The notes beneath the pieces were generated by a model, which saw nothing but the letters and a program-made list of their open reading frames with translations, was not told the DNA's origin and did not search any database. The position numbers and the translations under genes are program-made. A stretch of 64,000 bases of DNA from Micromonospora sp. NBC_01699 (GTDB lineage: Bacteria; Actinomycetota; Actinomycetes; Mycobacteriales; Micromonosporaceae): assembly GCF_036250065.1 (NCBI RefSeq), contig NZ_CP109199.1, forward strand, positions 6,880,001-6,944,000. The letters are read 5' to 3'. This document shows positions 36,525 to 44,669 of the stretch, piece by piece; positions within the stretch are counted from its first letter, which is position 1; each line of letters opens with the position of its first letter.

Positions 36525-36565
36525 CGGCGCCCGCCGGGTTCGCTGGGCGAACTCGGCGGGCGCCG
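36525..36565. terminator. Bidirectional terminator between toxin gene and subtilase
   Basis: 12-base-pair perfect stem CGGCGCCCGCCG / CGGCGGGCGCCG with an inner GTTCG/CGAAC stem and 5-base loop. Convergent genes end at 36511 (plus) and 36582 (minus). Confidence 0.85.
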
Positions 36566-36581
36566 GTGTTGCGGGTCAGAG

Positions 36582-38645
36582 CTAGACGATTGCTTCGATG
36601 ACGAAGCTCTCCCAGGCACCGATGCCGGCGTTCGGGAGGGCGGGGTCGAGCGTGCGCGAGGCGATCAGCGGCGAGGCGCCGGCTGCCGGCGTGGTCACCG
36701 CCTTGAAGTTGATGTCCGCGACGAAGCTGATGCTGCCGTCGGGGCTGTAGTCCCAGAGGAAGAACTTCTCCCACGGGCCGACCACGGTGCGGTTGGCGAT
36801 CAGCGGCTGGGCACCGGCGGCCAGGGCCGTCACGTACCTGGCGTTGATGATCGCCTTCAGGGCAAAGTAGCCCTCACCGGCGTCGATGAGCTCGAACCGC
36901 TCCCAGGAACTGACGGCGGGACCGTTGGCGATCAGCGACCGCGACCCGCCACCGTCCGCCGAGACGTACTTCTGGTTGGACACCGCCTTGATGGCCACGA
37001 TCGGGGCCGGGGCGACGTACTCGAACCGCTCCCAGGCGCTGACCGCCGGACCGTTGGCGATCAGCGGCCGGGAGCCGCCACCGTCGGCCGACACGAACTT
37101 GCCGTTGATGACGGCCTTGAAGCTCACGGAGCCGTCGGCGTTGTTGAAGACCTGGAACCTCTCCCAGATGTCGATCACGAGACCCCTGGTGATCAGCGGC
37201 AGGGTGCCCGCGCCGTCGGCCGTCAGGTACTTTCCGGTGGCCCGGGACCGCAGGGCGACGTACCCGCTGCCGGCGTCGACCTGGTCGAACCTGTCTGCCG
37301 CGGTGACCGTCGCGAGGTTGGCGATCACCCGCTGGGTGCCGTTGCCCGGTGCGACGTACCGGTTGTTCACCAGCGCCCGGAGGGCGACGGCGGAACGTGC
37401 CGGCTCGATGGCGCCGACCCGCAGCAGGCGGTTCGACGAACCCTGCGGGTCCTGGACCGCACCGGAGATCGCGCCGGTGACGAGCGCGTCCCGCACCTGC
37501 TGGGGGGTCCAGGTCGGGTTGGCCGACAGCAGCAGCGCCGCGGCACCCGCCACGTGCGGCGAGGCCATCGACGTACCGCTGGCGTTCACGGAGCCGCCGC
37601 CGAGGTCCGCCGAGGTGATGTTGGCGCCCGGGGCGAACAGGTCCAGGCAGGACCCGTAGTTCGAGAAGTAGGTGCGGAAGTCGACGTTGTCCGTCGCCCC
37701 GACGGTGATGGCCGCGGCCACCCGCGCCGGCGACGCCAGGCAGGCGTCCTGGGCGACCACCTGAGAGGTACCGTTACCGGCCGCGACCGCGTAGGACACG
37801 CCGGAGGCGATCGATGCCTGGACCGCCAGGTCGACGACGGGGTCGGGCACGGTGGTGCCGAGGCTCATGTTCGCCACGGCCGGCTCGACCGCGTTGTCGG
37901 TCACCCAGTCGACACCGCCGACGACGCTTTCCGTCGTGCCACTGCCCTCGCAGTCGAGCACCCGTACGCCGACGAGGTTGACCTGCTTGGCGACGCCGAA
38001 CGTGGTGCCGCCGACGGTGCCCGCGACGTGCGTGCCGTGGCCGCTACAGTCGTCCGAGTCCGCGTCGTTGTCGATGAAGTCGTAGCCGGAACTGGCCCGC
38101 CCGCCGAAGTCGGGGTGGGTGGTCCGGAGCCCGCTGTCGATGACGTACGCCGTGACGTTGCCCGCCGTGTTGGGGTAGGTGTACGAGCGGCTGCGCGCCG
38201 GGACGGTCTGGTCGACCCGGTCCAGGCCCCAGGACGGCGGGTTGGTCTGGGTGTCGCTCGCCGAGTAGATCCGGACCGGGTGGATCGAGGCCACGTCGGC
38301 GTGCGCCGCGAGCCGCTTCGCCTGCGTGGCGTTGAGCTGCGCGGAGAAGCCCCGCAGGGCGCTGGTGTAAACCTGGCGGACCGAGCCGCCGAAGGCGCCG
38401 GCAAGCGACGCTGCCTTGGTGCGGGTCGCGCCGGCGCTGGCCTTGCCGTCCTTCAGGACGACGATGTAGCGGTCCTTCACGACGCCCCCGCTGGGGACGT
38501 TCGGCGCGTGTGCCCGCGAGGGGGTGGATGGCGCGGACGGTGCGGCCGCCGCCACACCGCCGGGGGCGGCGCCGATGATGGTGGTCGCGGTGATCAGGGC
38601 AAGCCCTGCCACCGCCGAGCGGCGTACTACGCCACGGCGTCTCAT
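36582..38645 (-). CDS. Secreted S8 subtilisin-like serine protease with six fascin-like repeats
   Basis: 687-residue exported protease. It has a signal peptide (MRRRGVVRRSAVAGLALITA...), an I9-type propeptide from about residue 55 (DRYIVVLKDGKAS), then a proteinase K-like catalytic domain. The triad is D170 (VIDSGLRTTHPD), H203 (SGHGTHVAGT) and S359 (SGTSMASPHVAG). After about residue 410 come six repeats of roughly 43-46 residues (xALKAxxNxKYVxAxxxGxxPLIANxxxxxxWExF), enough for two beta-trefoils of the fascin/ricin-like kind. These may bind glycans or surfaces. ATG at 38645 has GGGGAGAA upstream. Confidence 0.92.
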   Translation of the reverse strand: MRRRGVVRRSAVAGLALITATTIIGAAPGGVAAAAPSAPSTPSRAHAPNVPSGGVVKDRYIVVLKDGKASAGATRTKAASLAGAFGGSVRQVYTSALRGFSAQLNATQAKRLAAHADVASIHPVRIYSASDTQTNPPSWGLDRVDQTVPARSRSYTYPNTAGNVTAYVIDSGLRTTHPDFGGRASSGYDFIDNDADSDDCSGHGTHVAGTVGGTTFGVAKQVNLVGVRVLDCEGSGTTESVVGGVDWVTDNAVEPAVANMSLGTTVPDPVVDLAVQASIASGVSYAVAAGNGTSQVVAQDACLASPARVAAAITVGATDNVDFRTYFSNYGSCLDLFAPGANITSADLGGGSVNASGTSMASPHVAGAAALLLSANPTWTPQQVRDALVTGAISGAVQDPQGSSNRLLRVGAIEPARSAVALRALVNNRYVAPGNGTQRVIANLATVTAADRFDQVDAGSGYVALRSRATGKYLTADGAGTLPLITRGLVIDIWERFQVFNNADGSVSFKAVINGKFVSADGGGSRPLIANGPAVSAWERFEYVAPAPIVAIKAVSNQKYVSADGGGSRSLIANGPAVSSWERFELIDAGEGYFALKAIINARYVTALAAGAQPLIANRTVVGPWEKFFLWDYSPDGSISFVADINFKAVTTPAAGASPLIASRTLDPALPNAGIGAWESFVIEAIV

Positions 38646-38772
38646 GAAGCGTTCTCCCCGTTGTTCGGTTGTGTGTCCTCTTGGGACAGTAGAGTACGAG
38701 CACCGGGTGACATTTTTGATTTCGTCCCCGGAACCGGCCGTCCAATACTCCAAGAAACCCTGCCGGTGCGTG

Positions 38773-38788
38773 TCAGCCGTTCGGCTGA
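38773..38788 (-). terminator. Small hairpin after the ECF sigma operon
   Basis: TCAGCCG / CGGCTGA inverted repeat with a 2-base centre (6-base-pair stem, 4-base loop if folded), 29 bases past the sigma factor stop. It could be a weak terminator or a palindromic site in front of the subtilase gene. Confidence 0.4.
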
Positions 38789-38817
38789 TTCACCAAACAG
38801 GAGTTGCCCGGCGAGAG

Positions 38818-40098
38818 TCAGGAATCCGCCTCGGGCCCGGTTTCGACACCGGCGACCAAACGGGCGGCTCGGGTATTGAGGTAACGCTGCTGCGCGAGAC
38901 CGGTGGCCAGCCGGGCGGCCGTCTCGTACGAGGTGCGGGCCGCCGCGTGGTCGCCGGACATCTCCAGCAGGTGGGCGCGGACGGCGTACAGGCGGTGGTC
39001 GCCGGTGATCCGCTGGTCCGCCCCGAGCCTGCCGAGCAGGTCCAACCCGGCATCGGCGCCGCTGGCCATGGCCACCGCGACGGCGTGGTTCAGGGCCACC
39101 ACCGGGCTGTCGGAGATCCGCAGCAGCAGCTCGTACAGGGCGACGATCTGGGGCCAGTCGGTGGCCTCGGCGGTCGGCGCCTCGTCGTGGATCGCGGCGA
39201 TCGCCGCCTGGAGCTGGTACGGGCCGGTCGCCCCGCGCGGCAGCGCCTCGGTGAGCAGGTCGACCCCCTCGGCGATCTGCCCGGCGTCCCACCGGCCACG
39301 GTCCTGCTCCGCCATCGGCACCAGCCCGCCGTCCGGCCCGGTACGCGCCGGCCGCCGCGCGTCGGTCAACAACATCAGCGCCAGCAGTCCCGCCACCTCG
39401 CCGTCACCGGGCAGCAGCCGGTGCACCAGCCGGGTCAGCCGGATCGCCTCCGCCGACAGTTCGGCCCGGTGCAGGCCGGGACCGGTGGTGCTGACGTACC
39501 CCTCGTTGAAGATCAGGTAGAGCACGTGCAGGACGGCACCGAGCCGGGCGGCGCGTTCCGCCTCCGGGGGCAGGCCGAACGGGATTCCGCTCTCCCTGAT
39601 CCGCTGCTTGGCCCGGCTGATCCGCCGGGTCATGGTGGCCTCCGGTACGAGGAAGGCGCGCGCCACCTCACCGGTGTTCAGGCCACCGACCGCACGCAGG
39701 GTCAGCGCGATCTGCGCGGCGGGCGGCAACGCGGGGTGGCAGCACATGAACAGCAGGATGAGGCTGTCGTCGGAGTCCGTCACCGGACGGTCGGCGGCGG
39801 GCGCGAGCCACTGCTCCGGCAGGGTCCACCGGGCGACGGTGTCCTCCCGGCGCAACCGGGCCTGTTCGCTGCGAAGCAGGTCGGTCAGCCGGCGCGCGGC
39901 GACCGTGATCAGCCAGCCGAGCGGGTTGTCCGGCAGGCCGTCCGTCGGCCACTGGGTCGCCGCCGCGAACAGCGCCTCCTGGGTCGCGTCCTCGGCGGTG
40001 TCGAAGTGCCCGTAGCGGCGCACCACCGCGCCGAGGACCTGCGGCGCCAACCGGCGCAACAGGTCCTCGACCTCGGTGTCGGGCGGGTGTCCGATCAG
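38818..40098 (-). CDS. ECF42-type RNA polymerase sigma factor with TPR-like C-terminal extension
   Basis: About 426-residue extracytoplasmic-function sigma factor. Region 2 is FDTAEDATQEALFAAATQWP with DNPLGWLITVAARRLTDLLR; region 4 is LTLRAVGGLNTGEVARAFLV with ISRAKQRIRE. A long helical C-terminal extension (IFNEGYVSTTG, YELLLRISDSPVVALNHAVA) replaces a classical anti-sigma factor, as known for ECF42. No ATG fits: the candidates are a CTG at 40098 overlapping the YCII stop and a GTG at 40149 inside YCII. The upstream YCII-domain partner is characteristic of ECF42. Confidence 0.88.
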   Translation of the reverse strand: MIGHPPDTEVEDLLRRLAPQVLGAVVRRYGHFDTAEDATQEALFAAATQWPTDGLPDNPLGWLITVAARRLTDLLRSEQARLRREDTVARWTLPEQWLAPAADRPVTDSDDSLILLFMCCHPALPPAAQIALTLRAVGGLNTGEVARAFLVPEATMTRRISRAKQRIRESGIPFGLPPEAERAARLGAVLHVLYLIFNEGYVSTTGPGLHRAELSAEAIRLTRLVHRLLPGDGEVAGLLALMLLTDARRPARTGPDGGLVPMAEQDRGRWDAGQIAEGVDLLTEALPRGATGPYQLQAAIAAIHDEAPTAEATDWPQIVALYELLLRISDSPVVALNHAVAVAMASGADAGLDLLGRLGADQRITGDHRLYAVRAHLLEMSGDHAAARTSYETAARLATGLAQQRYLNTRAARLVAGVETGPEADS

Positions 40099-40517
40099 AG
40101 GTCCAGCTGCTCGATGCCCTCGACGATCGGCCGTACGTCGACGTACCACTCCCGCTCCGATCCGGCCTGCACCGGGTGCGGGGTGTTCGTCAGGCGCGCG
40201 GCGATCTCGGTGGCCCGGTCGAAGCTGACGCACTCGACGATGGTGTAGCCGGCCAGGACCTCCTGGGTTTCGGCGTACGGGCCGTCGGTGACGACGGGGA
40301 CGCCGTCGCGCAACTGGATCCGGCGGGTGTGTACCGGGGCGCTCAGCCCCTGGCCGTCGACGAACTCCCCGGACTCGACCAGGTCGTTGTTCCACGCCGC
40401 CATGAACTCGTGCATCGCCGCGACGTCCTCGGGCGACCAGGCCGGTCCGTTGCCGGGCCTGCCGCCCAGCGCGTCGTAGTCCCGCTGCGAGCCCGACAAC
40501 AAGATCATGTACTTCAC
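40095..40517 (-). CDS. YCII/DGPF-domain protein, partner of ECF42 sigma factor
   Basis: 140-residue ABM-fold protein from the GTG at 40517 (VKYMILL), with AGGAGG 7 bases upstream. It carries the DGP(F/Y) signature in VVTDGPYAETQEVLAGY and the GFVDGQGL-like EFVDGQGLSAP. DGPF proteins are conserved partners of ECF42 sigma factors, though their biochemical role is unsettled. It overlaps HxlR by 4 bases (GTGA) and the sigma factor at its stop, so the three genes are coupled. Confidence 0.88.
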   Translation of the reverse strand: MKYMILLSGSQRDYDALGGRPGNGPAWSPEDVAAMHEFMAAWNNDLVESGEFVDGQGLSAPVHTRRIQLRDGVPVVTDGPYAETQEVLAGYTIVECVSFDRATEIAARLTNTPHPVQAGSEREWYVDVRPIVEGIEQLDL

Positions 40518-41017
40518 GGGTGATCCTCCTTCTCCGCCGACACCCCTTCGGTGCCGCTCACCGGAGACGTCGGAGCCGCCGGCCCGGTCCGGACGGATCG
40601 GCCCGCCACCGGACCATGATTTTTTCCGTCGTAGCGGGCGCGGGCGGCGTCGATCTCCGGAACGTGCCGCTCGGCCCAGTCGACCACTACCAGCATCGCC
40701 CGCAGCAGCCCCGCGCCGAGCGGGGTCAGCCGGTAGTCGACCCGGGCGGGCACACCGACCGTGACCGTACGGGTGACCAGCCCGTCGCGCTCCAGCCCGC
40801 GCAGGGTCTGGGTGAGCATCTTCTGGCTCGCGCCGGCGACCGAACGGGCCAGGTCGGCGTGCCGGCGGGGCCCCGCACCGAGTTCCTTCAGCACCAGGCT
40901 GACCCACCTGTCACCGAGCCGGTCCAGCAGCCGGTGCCCCGGACAGCCGGCCATCGCGTCGAGGTGCGTACCCCGTGCCGTCGCCTTCCGTTGCGCGGCG
41001 CTGCGGACCACCACCAT
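40514..41017 (-). CDS. HxlR-family transcriptional regulator
   Basis: 167-residue winged-helix regulator. It has the HxlR pattern: a cysteine in DAMAGCPGHRLLDRLGDRWV, then LVLKELGAGPRRHADLARSV, SQKMLTQTLRGLERDGLVTR (recognition helix) and the wing VDYRLTPLGAGLL. The C-terminal 40 residues are disordered and overlap the start of YCII. The conserved Cys suggests redox or aldehyde/quinone sensing as in relatives. It heads the HxlR-YCII-ECF42 operon and is divergent from a reductase gene, the likely second target. Confidence 0.88.
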   Translation of the reverse strand: MVVVRSAAQRKATARGTHLDAMAGCPGHRLLDRLGDRWVSLVLKELGAGPRRHADLARSVAGASQKMLTQTLRGLERDGLVTRTVTVGVPARVDYRLTPLGAGLLRAMLVVVDWAERHVPEIDAARARYDGKNHGPVAGRSVRTGPAAPTSPVSGTEGVSAEKEDHP

Positions 41018-41129
41018 GTCCTCCCGAAGTGCCCTGGGCACCCGAAAGTGCCTACTACCCGCGGCTGGCGGTCAACCGTAGCGTCGGCACCGGCTTCCCA
41101 GTTTCGCGATCACCACCTCTGGAGCACGG

Positions 41130-41762
41130 ATGACCCGCATCGCCATTCTCGGATCCGGCAACGTGGCCCGAGCGCTCGCCGGACCGCTGGCCGCCAACGG
41201 CCATCCGGTCGTGGTCGGCTCCCGTACGCCGGATGGTTTGTCCTGGGATGACGACGGCGTCGCCGTCGCGTCCCCGGCCGACGCGGTCGCCGGGGCCGAG
41301 ATCGTGGTCAACGCCCTGCCGGGCGCGGTATCACTGCCGGTGCTGGTCGATCTCGGCCCGTCGCTCGCCGGCCGGATCCTGGTTGACGTCGCCAACGGGG
41401 TACGGATCGGCGCCGACGGCTTCGCGACCTCCCTGCTCCATCCCGGCAGCAGCCTGGCCGAGCGGATCCAGGCGGCCCTGCCGACGACCCGGGTCGTCAA
41501 GGCGCTGAACACGATGCACGTGTCGCTGATGGCCGACCCCGGCAGCCTGCCCACCCCACCCACGGTCTTCGTCTCCGGTGATCACCCCGACGCCCGCCGG
41601 GCCACCGGAATGCTCCTGGCCGATCTGGGCTGGCGGCCCGAGTGGGTGGTCGACCTCGGTGGCCTCGCCTCCGCCCGGTGGACGGAGACCTTCCCCCTCG
41701 TCGTACGCCCGCTGGTGCACGCGCTCGGGCCGGTCCCGTTCGGGCTGGCGATAGCTCGTTGA
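41130..41762 (+). CDS. NADP/F420-dependent oxidoreductase-like protein
   Basis: 210-residue Rossmann-fold protein of the NADPH-F420 reductase-like family: AILGSGNVARALAGPLAANG (dinucleotide loop), VVVGSRTP (phosphate-binding Arg), AVAGAEIVVNALPGAVS and VVKALNTMHVSLMADP. The exact cofactor pair (NADP with F420, or a ketopantoate-like substrate) cannot be told from sequence. ATG at 41130, divergent from hxlR with 112 bases between starts. It ends 7 bases from the convergent GAP-family gene. Confidence 0.8.
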   Translation: MTRIAILGSGNVARALAGPLAANGHPVVVGSRTPDGLSWDDDGVAVASPADAVAGAEIVVNALPGAVSLPVLVDLGPSLAGRILVDVANGVRIGADGFATSLLHPGSSLAERIQAALPTTRVVKALNTMHVSLMADPGSLPTPPTVFVSGDHPDARRATGMLLADLGWRPEWVVDLGGLASARWTETFPLVVRPLVHALGPVPFGLAIAR

Positions 41763-41769
41763 GCCGCCC

Positions 41770-42495
41770 CTACTTCGCACCGGAGAGGGCGTCGATGGCG
41801 TCGAAGAGACCCAGTTCGCGGGCCGCGTTCGAGGCGAGCAGGAACCCGGCGATGCCGAGGATCCACCCGGTGGTTTCGGCTGCGCTGCGGGTCATCCACC
41901 CGTTGACCCAGACGAGTACGGGCGCCACCGCGTTGGCCGCGACGATCCGGGCACCCAGCAGCACCAGTGCCGGCAGGACCATCACCAGGCAGTACCCGGC
42001 GAGTACGGCGACGGTCAGCGGCAGCGCCAGTTCGGCCGCGCTCAGCAGCCCGATGGCGGCCAGGTACGGCAGCATCGTCGCCGCCTCCAGCGTGACCGCG
42101 GTCAGGGCCAGGGCGACCAGTGCCTTCGAGGACCCCTCGCCGGTCATCGCCCGCTCGCGCCACCGCATCAGCCGGCCCGGCTCCGACCCCGACCTCTTTC
42201 GGCCGGTCCGGAAGGCGAGGACGAGCAGGACCAGCCCGAGCAGGAGTTGCACCACCTGGAACGGCGTGGTGTCGAGCAGCGGCCGGATGTCGTCCAGCAG
42301 TGCCGAGGCCCCGGCGGTCAGCGCGACGCCGAGCGCGAGGTAGAAGATCGCGACCGTACCCAGGAAGATCAGTAGCCGGGACGGGTGGAGTCGGCCGGGG
42401 GCTAGCATCATCCAGATCGGGATCAGCAGTGTCCCGAAGCTGGTGCTGTCGATCAGGGCAAGCAGGACCAGGGATCCGATCAGCCCGGCGTCCAT
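41770..42495 (-). CDS. GAP-family (Sap-like) polytopic membrane protein
   Basis: 241 residues with about six transmembrane helices; the N-terminal LVLLALIDSTSFGTLLIPIW and central LALTAVTLEAATMLPYLAAI match the actinobacterial GAP family related to mycobacterial Sap, involved in glycolipid export or modification. Its ATG lies inside the 3' end of the upstream TetR gene (16-base overlap), so it is co-translated with its probable regulator. Substrate unknown. Confidence 0.8.
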   Translation of the reverse strand: MDAGLIGSLVLLALIDSTSFGTLLIPIWMMLAPGRLHPSRLLIFLGTVAIFYLALGVALTAGASALLDDIRPLLDTTPFQVVQLLLGLVLLVLAFRTGRKRSGSEPGRLMRWRERAMTGEGSSKALVALALTAVTLEAATMLPYLAAIGLLSAAELALPLTVAVLAGYCLVMVLPALVLLGARIVAANAVAPVLVWVNGWMTRSAAETTGWILGIAGFLLASNAARELGLFDAIDALSGAK

Positions 42496-43121
42496 CGACC
42501 ATCCTCTCGTACGGCGGGTTCGAGCACTTCGAGCCGTCGGCGCAGCAGCCCGCGCAGTCGCTCCGGTGGTAGTTCCTCGGGGAAGGTGGCGCCCTGGAGG
42601 GTGAGCCCGTCGACGAAGGTGTGCAGGTCCGCGGCTGCGGCCTCCAACTCCTCGCCGGGCAGCGTGTCGTTGAGTTCAACCGGCCAGGGGCAGCCGGCGA
42701 TCTCGGCGACCGCGAGCCGACAGACATAGCGCTCGCCGCGCCAGCCCGTCTCGCGCAGGTCGTCGAAACTCCGGTCGACCCGGGCGCGGGTCAGGAAAGC
42801 CAGCCAGACCAGCCCCTCGGCGAGTCGGTCGGGGTCGAGCGGCAGGAGTTCCTCGATGATTCGTTGCGCCCGTTCGAGGCCGGGTTGGCCGCTGGCGAGC
42901 TGGATCCGGAGGCGCTCGGGCGTACGGCGGAGCATCACCTCCAGGGCGAACCGCAACAGGCCGTCCTGGGTGGCGAAGTAGTAGCGCAGGGCCCCCATCG
43001 ACCAGCCGGCCTCGGCCGCCACCGCGCGCACGGTCGCACCCTCGACGCCGGCTCGGGCGATCACGGCCCAGACCGCGCGGGCGAGTTCCTCCCGACGCTG
43101 ATCATGGTCGACGACCTTGGG
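42480..43121 (-). CDS. TetR-family transcriptional regulator
   Basis: 213 residues from a GTG at 43121 preceded by AAAGGGG. N-terminal helix-turn-helix: ELARAVWAVIARAGVEGATV, then AVAAEAGWSMGALRYYFATQ. The C-terminal domain is a typical all-helical ligand domain with one internal cysteine pair (VCRLAVAEIAGCPWP). It forms an operon with the GAP-family gene and is divergent from the glycosyltransferase. A perfect CACAGCTGTG palindrome 38 bases upstream of its start is the probable operator. Confidence 0.9.
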   Translation of the reverse strand, partial: PKVVDHDQRREELARAVWAVIARAGVEGATVRAVAAEAGWSMGALRYYFATQDGLLRFALEVMLRRTPERLRIQLASGQPGLERAQRIIEELLPLDPDRLAEGLVWLAFLTRARVDRSFDDLRETGWRGERYVCRLAVAEIAGCPWPVELNDTLPGEELEAAAADLHTFVDGLTLQGATFPEELPPERLRGLLRRRLEVLEPAVREDGRWTPG

Positions 43122-43158
43122 CACGCCCCTTTCTAGCACCCATCGACCAGCGTTTCAA

Positions 43159-43168
43159 CACAGCTGTG
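43159..43168. promoter_or_regulatory. TetR operator candidate CACAGCTGTG
   Basis: Perfect 10-base palindrome flanked by TTTC (43153-43156) and GAAA (43170-43173), extending the symmetry. It lies between the divergent tetR (start 43121) and glycosyltransferase (start 43250). Confidence 0.5.
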
Positions 43169-43249
43169 CGAAATAAGACCCAGGACACCGTACCGACCAA
43201 TGCGGCAATACCGGTTGAATCCGCCGGTCCGATAGGTAAGGGTCTCCGG

Positions 43250-44473
43250 GTGCGCATCCTCTTCAGCTTCGCCGGTGGTAGCGGCCACCTCATCCCGCTC
43301 GTGCCGATCGCCCACGCCGCCGAGGCCGCCGGCCACCAGGTCGCCTTCGCCTGCACACCGGGGACCGCCGGGAGGGTCGAGGCGGCCGGCTTCACCGCCG
43401 TCGTCGCCGAGACACCCCCGGCCGAGGCTCCACCGCAGGTCGCGCCGCAGGCTCCACCGCAGGTCGCGCCCGCCCCGAGCCCGGAGCGCAGCCCGCTGCG
43501 GCCGATCGACCACGCGCAGATCGACCGCGAGATACGCGAGATCTTCGCCGGCCGGGCCGCCCGGCGAAACGCCGCCCGGATGCTCGACATCTGCCCCGGT
43601 TGGCAACCCGATCTGGTCGTCTGCGACGAGGCGGACTTCGGTTGCATGGTCGCGGCCGAACGCCTCGGCCTGCCGTACGCGAGCGTGCTGGTGCTCGCCG
43701 CCGGTTCGCTGATCCGGCCGGACCTCGTCACCGAACCGCTGGACGAACTGCGCGCCGCGTACGACCTGCCACCCGATCCCGGACTCGGCATGCTCAGCCG
43801 CTATCTGGTCCTCTCCCCCGCCCCGCGTAGCTACCGCGACCCGGCCTTCCCGCTGCCCGCCACGGCCCACTCGATCCGCCCGGTCACCCCGCATCCACCG
43901 GTGGCCCCGGCGATCGCGCCGTGGGCGGGACGCTCCGACGGTCGGCCCGGTGTCTACCTGACCCTCGGCACCGAGTTCAACATGGAATCCGGTGACCTCT
44001 TCCCCCGGCTCATCGCCGGACTCGGGGAACTGGACATCAACCTGCTCGTCACGGTGGGACAGCAGATCGATCCGGCGGAATTCGGTCGACAGCCCGCACA
44101 CGTACGCATCGAGCGTTACGTTCCCCAGGCGCTCGTCCTGCCCGGCTGCGACCTGGTGCTCTCGCACGCCGGATCGGGAAGCGTGCTCGGGGCGCTGGAA
44201 CACGGCCTGCCGATGGTGCTCGCGCCGATGGGTGCCGACCAGCCGGCGAACGCGGGCCGCTGTGCGGCACTCGGCGTCGCCCGGGTGCTCGACGCGTACG
44301 CCGTCACCCCGGCAGCCGCCGCCGAGGCGGTCACCGGCGTACTGACCGACGACGGCTACCGCCGCGCCGCCGGGCGGCTCCGGGACGAGATCGCCGCCCT
44401 ACCCGGACCGGAACACGCCATACCGCTGCTCGAATGGCTCGCCGCGCAACGACGCCCCGTGCTGGCGGACTGA
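43250..44473 (+). CDS. GT1-family (UGT/MGT-like) glycosyltransferase
   Basis: 407-residue GT-B enzyme from the GTG at 43250. N-terminal acceptor domain: RILFSFAGGSGHLIPLVPIA. C-terminal donor domain: VRIERYVPQALVLPGCDLVL and SHAGSGSVLGALEHGLPMVL with APMGADQPANA, the nucleotide-sugar loop of macrolide and calicheamicin-type transferases. A 24-base perfect tandem duplication (43427-43470) creates the repeated APPQVAPQ in a Pro-rich linker. Acceptor unknown; secondary metabolite or drug glycosylation is plausible. It stands alone on the plus strand opposite tetR-GAP. Confidence 0.85.
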   Translation: MRILFSFAGGSGHLIPLVPIAHAAEAAGHQVAFACTPGTAGRVEAAGFTAVVAETPPAEAPPQVAPQAPPQVAPAPSPERSPLRPIDHAQIDREIREIFAGRAARRNAARMLDICPGWQPDLVVCDEADFGCMVAAERLGLPYASVLVLAAGSLIRPDLVTEPLDELRAAYDLPPDPGLGMLSRYLVLSPAPRSYRDPAFPLPATAHSIRPVTPHPPVAPAIAPWAGRSDGRPGVYLTLGTEFNMESGDLFPRLIAGLGELDINLLVTVGQQIDPAEFGRQPAHVRIERYVPQALVLPGCDLVLSHAGSGSVLGALEHGLPMVLAPMGADQPANAGRCAALGVARVLDAYAVTPAAAAEAVTGVLTDDGYRRAAGRLRDEIAALPGPEHAIPLLEWLAAQRRPVLAD

Positions 44474-44594
44474 ACCGACCCACCCGGAAATCGCCCGTCG
44501 TACGGGTCAGGCAAATGTCCACTCTCCCGTTCCGAATCGGGGTCGGGTAACCATCCGAATCACCGGAACGCACCAAGCGCAATCTCCCGCTCGG

Positions 44595-44612
44595 GGTATA
44601 CCTGGGTATACC
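44595..44612 (+). promoter_or_regulatory. Tandem GGTATACC palindromes upstream of the two-component system
   Basis: Two perfect 8-base palindromes (44595-44602 and 44605-44612) spaced 10 bases start to start, so they face the same side of the helix. They lie 45-62 bases upstream of the candidate -10 of the histidine kinase gene. A likely regulator site, perhaps for the cognate response regulator. Confidence 0.5.
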
Positions 44613-44656
44613 AGAGGTCTATCGCCAGCCCGATGGATCCGCCGGGTACGGACGAT

Positions 44657-44662
44657 TAGCGT
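44657..44662 (+). promoter_or_regulatory. Candidate -10 giving a leaderless histidine kinase mRNA
   Basis: TAGCGT (TAnnnT) ends 7 bases before the GTG start at 44670, the spacing expected when transcription begins at the start codon. No Shine-Dalgarno precedes the GTG. Confidence 0.4.
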
Positions 44663-44669
44663 CGATTCC

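Noticed and set aside
33527-36600. Integrative element using tRNA-Arg as attachment site
   Set aside because: The block after the tRNA looks accessory, but no integrase gene and no direct repeat of the tRNA 3' end were found in the window.
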